NCBI RefSeq assembly: GCF_904846645.1
Contig: NZ_CAJHBO010000015.1
Coordinates: forward strand, 1 to 64,000
Source: Psychrobacter sp. Pi2-1
Lineage (GTDB): Bacteria > Pseudomonadota > Gammaproteobacteria > Pseudomonadales > Moraxellaceae
Reading direction: 5' to 3'
Length of the DNA stretch: 64,000 bases
The position numbers and the translations under genes are program-made. Shown piece by piece: positions 1-8,940 of this stretch (position 1 is its first letter; each line of letters begins with the position of its first letter). The notes beneath the pieces were generated by a model. That model ran no database searches and had not been told where the DNA came from. It worked only from the letters and a program-made list of their open reading frames with translations.

Positions 1-125
1 CAAAAAGTGGTCGATGCCAATCCGTAACTGGACGTCTGCTCTGAATCGTTTTATGATTATGTTTGATGACCGTATCAGTAAGCATTTAATCTAAATGGCA
101 GTTACACAGAATTCGGGATGGTCTC
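1..125 (+). mobile_element. Right end of an IS256-family-like insertion sequence (truncated by window edge)
   Basis: The window opens inside an insertion sequence. A transposase reading frame stops at 92-94. A 29-base stretch at 97-125, running from GGCAGTTACACAG to GGGATGGTCTC, has the position and style of an IS256-family right terminal inverted repeat. The left end and the target duplication lie outside the window, so the boundary at about 125 is inferred. The family call rests on the transposase tail and on the repeat sitting immediately after the stop codon. Confidence 0.6.
2..94 (+). CDS. Transposase, C-terminal end only (IS256 / mutator family)
   Basis: Only the last 30 codons are visible, in the frame starting at base 2. 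They encode a tail of the form KKWSMPIRNW followed by TSALNRFMIMFDDR. The pattern KW-MP-x2-NW-x3-LN-x5-F-x-DR is typical of the C-terminus of mutator-type (IS256) transposases, which move DNA by a DDE mechanism. The catalytic domain lies upstream of the window, so I cannot tell whether the element is intact. Confidence 0.6.
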   Translation, partial: KKWSMPIRNWTSALNRFMIMFDDRISKHLI

Positions 126-171
126 AAAGCCGAAATACATTATCTTTATTTTTGCTCAAGGTGAAAAGTCA

Positions 172-690
172 CTAAATCTTTTTATAGATATTATTCAGTA
201 TCTTAAATAGTTCGGCCCGCTTATTAATCATAGATTCTCTGTAGTTAGCCGCATCATCGGCATCAAAACGCAAATCTGTAGAATCTACTCTCTTTTTAAA
301 AGCTATAACTGTTTCACCATATAGCCTCAATGAGATTGAGGCCTCTTCATAGCCAAACAGTAACAATAGTGACTCTGCTTCGGTTAACTCACTAAAACTA
401 TCGTATAAAGCATTCTGCGAGTCTATTAGTTTTTCAGGTTTAGTATAAATTCCGCTTAGTAAAGATCTAGCTCTCCAATCGGTAATATTTGCCCAGTATC
501 TCAAAGAGACTCTATTGAAAGTCTCTACTTTTCCTGCAACTTCTTTTAGCATTTCAAACTCGCGCGCAACTTTAGCTTTCTTTCGATCATTACGATGCTG
601 AATTGTAGACAAAACAAAAGCAATAATACCTGTTATAAGCGCACCCAAACCAATCTTCACTGCTGAGTCAGCTACCTCAATCCAAGTCAT
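172..690 (-). CDS. Hypothetical membrane-anchored protein
   Basis: I do not recognise this 172-residue protein. Residues about 9-29 form one hydrophobic segment (GLGALITGIIAFVLSTI), followed by a basic stretch with HRNDRKKAK. That suggests a single N-terminal anchor with a mostly helical cytoplasmic part. The start is supported by a GGAG Shine-Dalgarno sequence 7 bases upstream of the ATG. The gene ends about 47 bases from the insertion sequence and lies downstream of ampD on the same strand, 37 bases from the ampD stop. Proteins of this size and layout occur as orphan genes in many gammaproteobacteria. No function is proposed. Confidence 0.6.
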   Translation of the reverse strand: MTWIEVADSAVKIGLGALITGIIAFVLSTIQHRNDRKKAKVAREFEMLKEVAGKVETFNRVSLRYWANITDWRARSLLSGIYTKPEKLIDSQNALYDSFSELTEAESLLLLFGYEEASISLRLYGETVIAFKKRVDSTDLRFDADDAANYRESMINKRAELFKILNNIYKKI

Positions 691-726
691 AAATTCTCCA
701 TACAGTAATTCATATTAGACCACTTC

Positions 727-1326
727 CTACTTTGATAGGTTCGAGATACTCTCCCGCAACCTTGCCCATTCAAAATAATCACCAGGATCCGTCTTACGCC
801 CTGGCGCAATATCACTGTGCCCTGTCAAATGTCGCTGCGTTTTAGGATAGGCTTTATAAATGGCCGCAATTACCGCTGCGAGCTTCTCATATTGAGCAGA
901 AGTGAAGGACACAAAATCTGACCCTTCAAGCTCAATGCCAATGCTATAATCATTACATTCAGGTCGGCCTAAGTAGCTAGAGCGTCCAGCGTGCCAAGCG
1001 CGTTCGTTAAAATTGACAAATTGCGTGATAGCGCCATCACGCTCGATAAACAAATGCGCTGACACTTCTGCGCCTTTGATTGCCTGAAAATAAGGGTGCG
1101 CATCCCAATCTAATTGATTAGTGAATAATGCTTTTACATAATGCGTGCCGCTAGAGTCGCACGCACCAAACTCATTGGGTGGTAGGCTAATATTATGAAT
1201 AATGATGGCATCAATACTTAGACCTTTTGGCCTGATATTGTAGTTTGGTGAGGCCAGCCAAGTAGCGGCTGACAGCAAACCATCTGTGATTGTCATTGGC
1301 AATGTAGATAATAATGAATCGGGCAT
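727..1326 (-). CDS. ampD: 1,6-anhydro-N-acetylmuramyl-L-alanine amidase AmpD
   Basis: A cytoplasmic zinc amidase that cleaves the lactyl-L-alanine bond of anhydro-muropeptides during peptidoglycan recycling. In many gammaproteobacteria this also lowers the signal for AmpR-controlled beta-lactamase. The 199-residue length fits AmpD. Amidase_2 landmarks are visible: IIIHNISLPP near residue 43 with the first zinc His, HLFIERDG, AWHAGRS, and the C-terminal HLTGHSDIAPGRKTDPG block holding the second His and the zinc Asp. There is no signal peptide, which separates it from the periplasmic AmiD type. An AGAGAG ribosome site precedes the ATG. It is divergent from the DUF4105 gene. Confidence 0.93.
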   Translation of the reverse strand: MPDSLLSTLPMTITDGLLSAATWLASPNYNIRPKGLSIDAIIIHNISLPPNEFGACDSSGTHYVKALFTNQLDWDAHPYFQAIKGAEVSAHLFIERDGAITQFVNFNERAWHAGRSSYLGRPECNDYSIGIELEGSDFVSFTSAQYEKLAAVIAAIYKAYPKTQRHLTGHSDIAPGRKTDPGDYFEWARLRESISNLSK

Positions 1327-1483
1327 AAAGCTCTCTTTTTATAACAGTATTGGTGATGTTGTGATAGAAAGTCTATCAAAGTAGTTAGATGGTCGCAGCT
1401 TGCTTATATCATTTGAGTCTCTAGCAGAATAAACCTTCACAGCGCGAATAGCGTATAAATAATAACGTGTGAGAGCCTGCCTC

Positions 1484-3640
1484 ATGTCTATAAAACCGAT
1501 GTCTACGTCTGGAACTTATACTCTAATAACCATTGGTCAGCGAGCGCGACTGCCATTGGCGATAGCGGCGCTATTGTTTTCTGCAAACACGCAGGCATTT
1601 TTACCGACGCCTTTATTGGTCACCGAAGGAGCGCTCTCATCTGAATTATCAGATAGTACGTCACCTAGTGACGCTGAAGATGCTGTTCGCATTGAGACAT
1701 CTACTCTCAGTAATACTGGAAACAATACTCAAAATAATACTGCGTCTGGGTCAGATATGGCGACAGAGCAGTTACTGGCAACATGGCGTCGACAGGCAAA
1801 AACTGACAATCTAGCACAGCATACAACATGGCGACGCTTATTGTATTTTTACGATGATCAAAGCAGCATTTTATCTAAAAAGAAAACGGAGAGTCTGGTC
1901 GATGATCCACGCTTTTTTTTGAGTGATAACGGTCAGCAGGATTCAGCCGCAGAATTAGACGCGACACTAGTCGCACTGGCAAAAGAATTCACATCGCAGA
2001 CAACTGGTAATAACCAAGCAAACATTCATATAAAAACTCAAGCCAATAATAATTCCGTTCTGTGCCGTTTCCCAGCACGAGTAGCATGGCTAAAAGAAAA
2101 GTTAGCTATCGATGATGCGAGTCTGACAAATGAGTGTCCAGAGCTGGATGACTGGATGTCGACATTGGCGCCTGAGCAGTTATCTATTGTGTTTGCTGAG
2201 GAATATTTGGACAACCCACTCTCTGCCTTTGGTCATACGTTATTGCGCATTGATTCAAAATCGAGCGTAGCAGATCCAAACCAAATTGATAAGGCTTATG
2301 CGCTGAACTATACGGTAGACGGTGATCCAAACGACAGTTTTCCAGTCTATGCTACCAAGTCAATGATTGGTAGCTACAACAGCGCTATCGAAATTGACCC
2401 ATATCCAGAGATGCTAGCGAAATACCTGCAAGATGATGAACGTGATACGTGGACATATCAGTTGAGTCTGACGCCAGCGGAAGTTCAGCAGATTATGCGC
2501 CACGTTTGGGAAACCAAAGCATTGAAAATGCCGTATTATTTCACCACGGACAATTGTGCTTCTGAGATTCTGCGTCTTATTGATGTGGTCCGTCCGCAGC
2601 AAAACCTACTGAGCCAATTGTCTTACGCAGTCGTGCCTTCTGATGTGATTCAACTATTAAATGATGAGCAGTTGCTGGCAAGTACGATTTATACGCCTGC
2701 TGATAATACCTTACGTCAATCTCAGCTCAATGAGAAAAAACAACAGCGCGCGCAGTTGGGCTATCACAATAGTGCCAAACAAACCGTGAATGAGATCAAG
2801 TCTGCGCAGCTTAACCTTGTATCGAGCATGTCAGCCGATGGGCAAACACTACTCAAGCGTCAAATCGACGTATCGGATAATAATCCGATAGACAGGCATC
2901 CGCTACAATTGGGCACGATAGGTATAGGGCAGCGTGGCGACGATGACTATATGGATATTGGGTTTCGAGCGGGGTTTCATGATACGCTTGACCACGCCTC
3001 AGGGTATCCACAGTTTTTCAACTTAGAAGGGCTGGCTGCGACATTACGATTGTATGACACAGATGATAATAAGCCCAACCAGCCAGACAGTGTGGTCTTG
3101 CAAAATGCGACTTTGATTCGTGGACGCTCTTTTAATCCTATCAATGCCGGCAAAAAAGGCAAAACGTGGGGCGCCAGTATCGAGGCGACGCGAGTAAACG
3201 ATGGATCGCAAGAGGCAGGTACGGATCATCTGGTCGGTAGCGTGAGTTACGAAAAAGGCTGGTCATGGGCATTTGGTACACCAGCCGCAGGTACTGGTGA
3301 GATGCCGCCGCAACTGTGCTATACCTTTTTGGCAGGTACGGGGCAAGTAGGACGCGGTGTCAATAAAGGCTTTCGTCTAGGCGCAGGTATCAATGCAGGC
3401 TGCCGTTATCAGATTAACAATCAGTTACGCGCACAAGCTGAATTGCAATTGCCATATTGGTATCATGGCAGCAGCGATGAAACCAACGTCCGTGGTCACT
3501 ATTGGCAACCAATCTCAAGTTTAGGGCTGCAATACGACATTGATAAAAAACAAGCACTACGTATCAATGCTAATTACGAATGGCAAGAACGTATCGATGC
3601 CAATGATGATATACAGCTATCGTACAGACGATACTTTTAG
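1484..3640 (+). CDS. DUF4105 (Lnb N-terminal domain) envelope protein
   Basis: A large exported protein of 718 residues. The N-terminus has a basic region and a hydrophobic stretch (LPLAIAALLFSANTQA) that reads as a signal peptide cleaved after about residue 38. The central part carries DUF4105 landmarks: NPLSAFGHTLLRI, the ALNYTVDG block and the FTTDNCASEILRLID motif. The conserved His and Asn-Cys recall papain-like enzymes. The last 200 residues look like outer membrane beta strands and end in an aromatic (SYRRYF). I chose the ATG at 1484, which has GAGAG 9 bases upstream, over the GTG at 1469. Biochemical function is unknown; an envelope hydrolase or barrel role is inference. Confidence 0.8.
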   Translation: MSIKPMSTSGTYTLITIGQRARLPLAIAALLFSANTQAFLPTPLLVTEGALSSELSDSTSPSDAEDAVRIETSTLSNTGNNTQNNTASGSDMATEQLLATWRRQAKTDNLAQHTTWRRLLYFYDDQSSILSKKKTESLVDDPRFFLSDNGQQDSAAELDATLVALAKEFTSQTTGNNQANIHIKTQANNNSVLCRFPARVAWLKEKLAIDDASLTNECPELDDWMSTLAPEQLSIVFAEEYLDNPLSAFGHTLLRIDSKSSVADPNQIDKAYALNYTVDGDPNDSFPVYATKSMIGSYNSAIEIDPYPEMLAKYLQDDERDTWTYQLSLTPAEVQQIMRHVWETKALKMPYYFTTDNCASEILRLIDVVRPQQNLLSQLSYAVVPSDVIQLLNDEQLLASTIYTPADNTLRQSQLNEKKQQRAQLGYHNSAKQTVNEIKSAQLNLVSSMSADGQTLLKRQIDVSDNNPIDRHPLQLGTIGIGQRGDDDYMDIGFRAGFHDTLDHASGYPQFFNLEGLAATLRLYDTDDNKPNQPDSVVLQNATLIRGRSFNPINAGKKGKTWGASIEATRVNDGSQEAGTDHLVGSVSYEKGWSWAFGTPAAGTGEMPPQLCYTFLAGTGQVGRGVNKGFRLGAGINAGCRYQINNQLRAQAELQLPYWYHGSSDETNVRGHYWQPISSLGLQYDIDKKQALRINANYEWQERIDANDDIQLSYRRYF

Positions 3641-3703
3641 GCACTGATTTAGACATTGGTTTAGGTATTAATTTGAACAAAATGGCTTCTAAGCGCTGGA
3701 ATG

Positions 3704-3731
3704 GTTGTATAAAGGAAGTTGTATAAAGGAA
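3704..3731 (+). repeat. Perfect 14-bp tandem duplication carrying the ribosome binding site
   Basis: The unit GTTGTATAAAGGAA occurs twice with no gap, at 3704-3717 and 3718-3731. Each copy contains an AAGGAA Shine-Dalgarno core. The second copy sits about 10 bases before the ATG at 3742 and is the one that can serve translation of the epimerase gene. Confidence 0.9.
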
Positions 3732-3741
3732 AAGATGCTTT

Positions 3742-4581
3742 ATGAGTACGCAAAATTTACTAATTATCGGACAAGGTGATATCGGCCTGCCAGTGACCAA
3801 CAAACTTGCCCAAGATGGCTATTGTGTGACTGGGCTTGCTCGTAGTGAGCGCCACCATTATGATTTGATGGATAGTGCAGATTTTTTGCAGGCTGATGCA
3901 TTGACTTTGACGACTGAGCAGCTACAAGCATTTACTCATATTGCGATTATCGTCACCCCTGACGAGTATTCAACCAGCGGTTATCACAATAGTTATCTAG
4001 CGATTAGTCAGCATTTGGCAAAGCTTGCTCCGCAGCTTATTAAACTTGAGCGTGTGGTATTCATTTCTTCTACTGGTGTCTATGGTCAGGACAATGGTGA
4101 GTGGATTGATGAGCATACTGCACCTGTTACGCCTGCGCGTGAAGCCTCGAAGGTAATATTGCAAGCAGAACAAGCGCTGCAACAAGGCTTCGGTGATAAA
4201 GCAGTGGTCATCCGTCCTAGTGGTATCTATGGACGTGAGCGCTTAATGCGACTACGCAAGGCTCGTGAGCCAAATAAAGATCCAGTGCCAGCTGAGCATT
4301 GGAGCAACCGTATTATGGATCGCGACTTGGTCAATATCATTGCCAAAGTGTTGACCATAGAAACACCAAAACCTGTCTATCTAGCGACGGACTATCGACC
4401 TATTACTACATTTGAGCTAGGGGTTTGGCTTAGTGAGCAGGTTGGCGAGACACCTCCTACTATTGATAATACAAAAACCTCAGTGACAGGAAAACGCTTG
4501 CACAGCAACATTCCGTTAGCTTGGCTTGATTATGCTGATTGGCAGACAGGCTACCGAGATATTTTAAACCATCAAGAGTAA
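3742..4581 (+). CDS. NAD(P)-dependent SDR/epimerase, YeeZ-like
   Basis: A 279-residue Rossmann-fold protein of the extended short-chain dehydrogenase/epimerase group, resembling E. coli YeeZ. The N-terminus has the nucleotide-binding loop IGQGDIGLPV. The strand VVFISSTGVYGQ carries the Ser-Ser-Thr of the active region, and VIRPSGIYGRER supplies the characteristic Tyr-Gly element. The canonical Tyr-x3-Lys dyad is not obvious, so catalysis is uncertain. It follows the DUF4105 gene by about 100 bases and uses the AAGGAA of the tandem duplication. The substrate is unknown; nucleotide-sugar epimerase annotations for this family are generic. Confidence 0.8.
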   Translation: MSTQNLLIIGQGDIGLPVTNKLAQDGYCVTGLARSERHHYDLMDSADFLQADALTLTTEQLQAFTHIAIIVTPDEYSTSGYHNSYLAISQHLAKLAPQLIKLERVVFISSTGVYGQDNGEWIDEHTAPVTPAREASKVILQAEQALQQGFGDKAVVIRPSGIYGRERLMRLRKAREPNKDPVPAEHWSNRIMDRDLVNIIAKVLTIETPKPVYLATDYRPITTFELGVWLSEQVGETPPTIDNTKTSVTGKRLHSNIPLAWLDYADWQTGYRDILNHQE

Positions 4582-4668
4582 GCCTTTAGAGTTAAGCCCT
4601 AAAGAGTAAAATAGCCCTTGATGTAATCGTTCTTACTTATTTTATATTTTATAATCTACGGAGATTTC

Positions 4669-5691
4669 ATGTCCCAGCCTTCTACTTCTGATGACCGTTT
4701 GTCTCATGCTAATCTGGCAACAGAGGGTGGGCAGCTGGCAGAAGGTAATGTCCGAAAAAAGGCTGAGCAATCGTCTATATTAGCTGATTCGCAGCAACCT
4801 GCGATCGTACATCCTAACTTTGATCCCAAACAATCTCCTCTTGACCCTGCCAGACCATTAAGTGATATACCTGAGCCTGCTCGTCGCCTAAATGGTCAAC
4901 TGCGCAGGCTTTATGGTAACTCTACGCGGTTCTATCAGCCCAATGCAGACAGCTTATCGAAATGGTCGCTGATTGCTTCAGAGGCACTGGCTGAGCATTT
5001 ATCATTGCTGAATGCAGCACAGCTTATTGAATTACCGGATAGCTTTTATCAAAATCATAGTGAGCAGCCACTAATATCGACATTATCGGATATGACGTTG
5101 TTAGATATGTCAGATATTCAACAGGCGATTCGCGCTTATCCAAAACTGAACCGTTATGGGTTTTTGCCTACTGATAGCGCTACAGGGGTTGAGTCAAACA
5201 ACGATTCAGATAATGACAGCAAGGCTGAGAAGCCTGCATTATCTATGCGCGCATTGACCAAACGCTATAATCCTGATGAGCTACTTAACAGTCTGTATGC
5301 CGACGATTGGCAAGTGATATTACAACCGCAGCAGTTTGAGACAGGCGAGGGTAGTTTGGCCACGGATATCATGGCATGTAGTGTAGCTGTCCATGCGCTA
5401 AAGCAGTGTAGTAGCCGTAAAAGTATCAACCATAGTTATAGCGCAGCAGACATATGTCAGCATGTGCGTAGCTATTTGCTCAGTCAGATCGTTTGTGAGC
5501 CATCGCAGCGCCACGCATATCGTCAGATTCGACTATTTGCTGGTCATATTATTGTTGCCGCTTATCATTTGGGCTGGGAGATACAGGTCCGAGCAGATGG
5601 ACAGAGCTATTTTAATATCTCGTCGCGTAGTGGTTTGCTGACTCGCTATGCCAATATGCAGGATTATGAGATCAATGGTTGGTCAAGCTGA
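4669..5691 (+). CDS. Hypothetical protein upstream of pyrE
   Basis: I do not recognise this 340-residue protein. The first 60 residues are polar and probably disordered. The segment around 75-100 (RRLNGQLRRLYGNSTRFYQP) is basic. Residues about 178-195 form a Ser/Asp/Asn-rich linker (ESNNDSDNDSKAEK). The C-terminal half has predicted helices and ends with a short amphipathic region (RLFAGHIIVAAYHLGWEIQV). There is no signal peptide or clear membrane span. A CGGAGA ribosome site precedes the ATG. It ends 62 bases before pyrE on the same strand, so co-transcription is likely. Any link to pyrimidine metabolism would be guesswork. Confidence 0.7.
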   Translation: MSQPSTSDDRLSHANLATEGGQLAEGNVRKKAEQSSILADSQQPAIVHPNFDPKQSPLDPARPLSDIPEPARRLNGQLRRLYGNSTRFYQPNADSLSKWSLIASEALAEHLSLLNAAQLIELPDSFYQNHSEQPLISTLSDMTLLDMSDIQQAIRAYPKLNRYGFLPTDSATGVESNNDSDNDSKAEKPALSMRALTKRYNPDELLNSLYADDWQVILQPQQFETGEGSLATDIMACSVAVHALKQCSSRKSINHSYSAADICQHVRSYLLSQIVCEPSQRHAYRQIRLFAGHIIVAAYHLGWEIQVRADGQSYFNISSRSGLLTRYANMQDYEINGWSS

Positions 5692-5753
5692 TCAATAATG
5701 CGTACAATAATGCAAATTTTTTGCCCCCTCTTTTTGCTGATAGGAATGTCATA

Positions 5754-6455
5754 ATGTCTCATGTAACACGCCCTCAAGACCCTACATTTTCATCTCATCA
5801 ATTTATTCAACTGGCTCTAGACAACCAAGTGCTCAAATTCGGTGAGTTTGTCCTAAAGTCTGGTCGTATCAGTCCGTACTTTTTTAATGCAGGCTTGCTT
5901 GCAACTGGTGAGATGTTGTCACTGCTAGCACGTGGTTATGCAGATGCCTTAGCTGAACAAATGAGTGCAAATAATGGCGAGAATGAGCAGGAGCTGGTCA
6001 TTTTTGGTGCGGCTTACAAAGGTATTCCTTTTGTCGCAGCGACAGCGCAAGCGTTATGGCTACATCATGGTATTAATGCCAAATGGGGTTATAACCGTAA
6101 AGAGGCTAAAACTCACGGCGAAGGCGGCAATTTGGTAGGTGCTGATGTAACTGGCAAGGCCGTTTGGGTGCTTGACGATGTCATTACAGCAGGTACAGCC
6201 ATGCGCGAAGTAGTGGAGATTTTAGAGCAAGCAGGCGCAAGTGTTGCTGGTATTATCGTTGCACTCGATCGTAAAGAAAAAGGTCAAGCCGAGCATTCTG
6301 CTATTCAAGAGCTTGCCGCGACACTAGAAGTACCTGTACGTGCATTGGTCGATATCGATGATTTGATCAGTTATTTGGCCGATGAAAATAGTCAATATAA
6401 AGACGCGACCCAGTTAGCCAAAATGCAACACTATCGTGAGCAGTACGGCGTATAG
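5754..6455 (+). CDS. pyrE: Orotate phosphoribosyltransferase
   Basis: PyrE converts orotate and PRPP to orotidine 5-phosphate in de novo pyrimidine synthesis. The protein has 233 residues from the chosen ATG. Landmarks are LKFGEFVLKSGRISPYFFNAG near the N-terminus, FGAAYKGIPF in the middle, and the PRPP-binding loop VWVLDDVITAGTAMRE near residues 137-152. The PRPP loop ends with acidic residues before Thr-Ala-Gly-Thr, as expected for the family. I chose 5754, with TAGGA upstream and the MSHV start, over an in-frame start 75 bases earlier that would overlap the preceding gene. No PyrE-type attenuator was seen upstream. Confidence 0.95.
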   Translation: MSHVTRPQDPTFSSHQFIQLALDNQVLKFGEFVLKSGRISPYFFNAGLLATGEMLSLLARGYADALAEQMSANNGENEQELVIFGAAYKGIPFVAATAQALWLHHGINAKWGYNRKEAKTHGEGGNLVGADVTGKAVWVLDDVITAGTAMREVVEILEQAGASVAGIIVALDRKEKGQAEHSAIQELAATLEVPVRALVDIDDLISYLADENSQYKDATQLAKMQHYREQYGV

Positions 6456-6520
6456 TTGGGCACGAATGTTATTTAATAAGTTTGTTTCATATCAACAATA
6501 TAACGTAAGTGAGTCTTATC

Positions 6521-7492
6521 ATGAGCCAAAAAAAACAAGAAAAATCGCTAAAAATACTCGTTATTATGGATCCTATCGAGCGGGTCAATTATAAAAAAGA
6601 CACCAGTCTCGCTATGATGTGGGCCGCTCAAGACCGTGGCCATCAGCTTGGTTATTGTCAGATTCATGACTTGTGGTTGGACCGTGGTCAGTTGATGGTC
6701 GATACGCAGCCATTGACGGTAAAGCGTGATCCTGCAGATTTCTATACGTTGGGTGATAAAAGCACAGGGCCAGTCGGCGACTATGACGTAATTTTGATGC
6801 GCAAAGATCCACCGTTCGATATGCGCTTTATTTATGCTACTTATATGCTTGACCATGCCAAAGCAGCAGGCTTGCTCGTGGTCAATGATCCACAAGCGAT
6901 TCGCGACTGCAATGAGAAGTTGTTTGCGACGTGGTTCAGTGATTATATGAGCCCAACGATTGTGACCAGCAAACAAGCACATATTCGTAAGTTCATCGCT
7001 GAACAACAGGACGTCATCGTCAAGCCACTAGATGGTATGGGCGGCACTGGCATCTTCCGTTTAACCGCTGATAGCCCAAACATCGGAGTGACGTTAGAGA
7101 TACTGACTGAGCTTGAGACTTTGCCCATCATGGCGCAGCGTTATTTGCCGGAGATTAAAGAAGGCGACAAACGCGTGTTGATCGTCGATGGTGTCGTGGT
7201 AGATTATAGTTTGGCTCGTATTCCAACCAAAGGCGAGACCCGCGGGAATCTAGCAGCTGGTGGTAACGGTGTTGCCATGCCATTGACTGATATCGAACGC
7301 CAAGTAGCAGAAGTTGTGGCGCCAATCGTTAAAGAAAAAGGTCTAATGTTCGTTGGTCTAGACTTAATTGGTGGGCGTATCACTGAGATTAACGTTACTA
7401 GCCCAACGTGCGTACGTGAGATTGATGACCAATGTGGTACAGATATCGCAACCGACTTTATCATGGCGATTGAGAATAAATTTACGGCGTAG
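6521..7492 (+). CDS. gshB: Glutathione synthetase
   Basis: GshB joins gamma-glutamylcysteine and glycine with ATP in the cytoplasm. It is an ATP-grasp enzyme of 323 residues. Visible landmarks are KILVIMDPIERVNYKKDTS at the N-terminus, LMRKDPPFDMRFIYATYML, NDPQAIRDCNEKLFATWF, the ATP-grasp block VIVKPLDGMGGTGIFRL, and the metal-binding tail ITEINVTSPTCVREID. The ATG at 6521 is preferred because it matches the family start; an in-frame GTG at 6509 is possible. A strong intrinsic terminator follows at 7609-7640, separating it from murG. Confidence 0.96.
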   Translation: MSQKKQEKSLKILVIMDPIERVNYKKDTSLAMMWAAQDRGHQLGYCQIHDLWLDRGQLMVDTQPLTVKRDPADFYTLGDKSTGPVGDYDVILMRKDPPFDMRFIYATYMLDHAKAAGLLVVNDPQAIRDCNEKLFATWFSDYMSPTIVTSKQAHIRKFIAEQQDVIVKPLDGMGGTGIFRLTADSPNIGVTLEILTELETLPIMAQRYLPEIKEGDKRVLIVDGVVVDYSLARIPTKGETRGNLAAGGNGVAMPLTDIERQVAEVVAPIVKEKGLMFVGLDLIGGRITEINVTSPTCVREIDDQCGTDIATDFIMAIENKFTA

Positions 7493-7608
7493 CTTTCGCT
7501 ATGTTCAGGAACGTTTTGAGTTTAAGAATATTTTGACTACGTAAAACACATATTTTGAGGTATTGTTAGTCATTTATTTTTCTTACCGTTTATTAGTATT
7601 ACACGACG

Positions 7609-7640
7609 CCAAGCTATGACCGATCATGGCTTGGATTTTT
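7609..7640 (+). terminator. Intrinsic terminator after gshB
   Basis: CCAAGCTATGA (7609-7619) pairs with TCATGGCTTGG (7624-7634) around the loop CCGA, with one T-G wobble, and is followed by ATTTTT. It ends the pyrE-gshB transcript before murG. Confidence 0.8.
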
Positions 7641-7788
7641 GTTATTTTTGCTGCATAAAGTACTGTATATAAGACAATAATTTCCTCTATACTATGCGGG
7701 CTTTGGCTAGGTCATTATTTTTCATAATTGTTACCGCCGCAGTGAGATAAACCCTTCATATAAATAAAGTAAAGATAGGCAGGCGTTC

Positions 7789-8874
7789 ATGAAAACACCG
7801 CATATATTGATGATGGCAGCTGGTACGGGCGGGCATGTTTTTCCAGCGCTTGCAGTGAGCGACGAGCTGACCCAACGCGGTGCGGTGATTCATTGGTTGG
7901 GAACGCCAAATGGTATGGAAAACGGTTTGGTTGAGCCAACAGGTTATCCCTTTCATGCTATTAATATGCAAGGGCTTCGTGGCAAAGGCGTTGGTCGACT
8001 ATTAAAGCTCCCAATGACTCTGCTATCCGCGACGATGGCTGCCATAAAAGTGATTCGTAGTAATCAGATTGATGTGGTCGTTGGATTCGGTGGTTATGTC
8101 ACTGCACCCGGCGGTATCGCTGCACGTATGACTAATACCCCGTTGATTATCCATGAGCAAAATGCCATCGCTGGCATGAGCAACCGCTACTTATCTAAAC
8201 TGTCGACCAAGACATTACAAGCGTTCGAGAATACCTTTGCCAATAGTCAGCAAGATGCCAAGCTTGAGACAGTAGGCAATCCTGTGCGTAACGCCATCAC
8301 TGGTGTCGCAGAGCCAAAGGTACGCTACGATGTAAATGACAGTTCACCGCTTAAACTGTTGGTAGTCGGCGGTTCACTTGGTGCTCAGGTATTAAATGAT
8401 ACGGTACCAAAAGCATTAGCATTACTAGATCAGCCGTTTGAAGTCTTACACCAGTGCGGACGCAATAATGAAGCAGCCACACAAGCGGCTTATAGCGCAC
8501 AAGACCTAAACAACCATCAGTTTACTGTACAGCCTTTTATTGATGATATGGCTGCAGCTTATAACTGGGCAGACATCATCGTTTGCCGCGCAGGTGCATT
8601 GACCGTGACTGAAATTCAAAACGTCGGCATCGCCGCTATTTTTGTACCGCTACCGCATGCAGTGGATGACCATCAGACGGCTAATGCACGCACGTTGACC
8701 TCGCATGATGCTGCAATTCTATTACCGCAGTCAGAGCTAACTGCCAAAAGTCTAAGTGATGAGCTTGGCGCACTCAACCGAGAGAAGTGCTTAGCGATGG
8801 CGAAAAAAGGCCATGCATTGGCCAACCGTAGTGCGAGTAAGCAAGTTGCTGATATCATTTGGCAAGCACTATAG
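7789..8874 (+). CDS. murG: UDP-GlcNAc:lipid I N-acetylglucosaminyltransferase
   Basis: MurG adds GlcNAc to undecaprenyl-pyrophosphoryl-MurNAc-pentapeptide (lipid I) to make lipid II on the inner face of the cytoplasmic membrane. The 361-residue GT28 protein has the glycine-rich loop GTGGHVFPALA at residues 12-22, the second N-terminal loop VVGFGGYVTAPGG, the hinge region HEQNAIAG, and the UDP-GlcNAc site CRAGALTVTEIQNVG. It opens the division and wall cluster, with murC 66 bases downstream. AGGCAGG lies upstream of the ATG. Confidence 0.97.
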   Translation: MKTPHILMMAAGTGGHVFPALAVSDELTQRGAVIHWLGTPNGMENGLVEPTGYPFHAINMQGLRGKGVGRLLKLPMTLLSATMAAIKVIRSNQIDVVVGFGGYVTAPGGIAARMTNTPLIIHEQNAIAGMSNRYLSKLSTKTLQAFENTFANSQQDAKLETVGNPVRNAITGVAEPKVRYDVNDSSPLKLLVVGGSLGAQVLNDTVPKALALLDQPFEVLHQCGRNNEAATQAAYSAQDLNNHQFTVQPFIDDMAAAYNWADIIVCRAGALTVTEIQNVGIAAIFVPLPHAVDDHQTANARTLTSHDAAILLPQSELTAKSLSDELGALNREKCLAMAKKGHALANRSASKQVADIIWQAL

Positions 8875-8940
8875 TCTGTCCTCTATACCCCTTATTTGAA
8901 TTTACTAAGTTTTATTGACCTTTAATAAAGAGAGATCCTT

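Noticed and set aside
6548..7006. 152-residue open frame antisense to gshB
   Set aside because: It lies fully inside the gshB coding region, has no ribosome site and no family resemblance; it is a shadow of a highly conserved gene.
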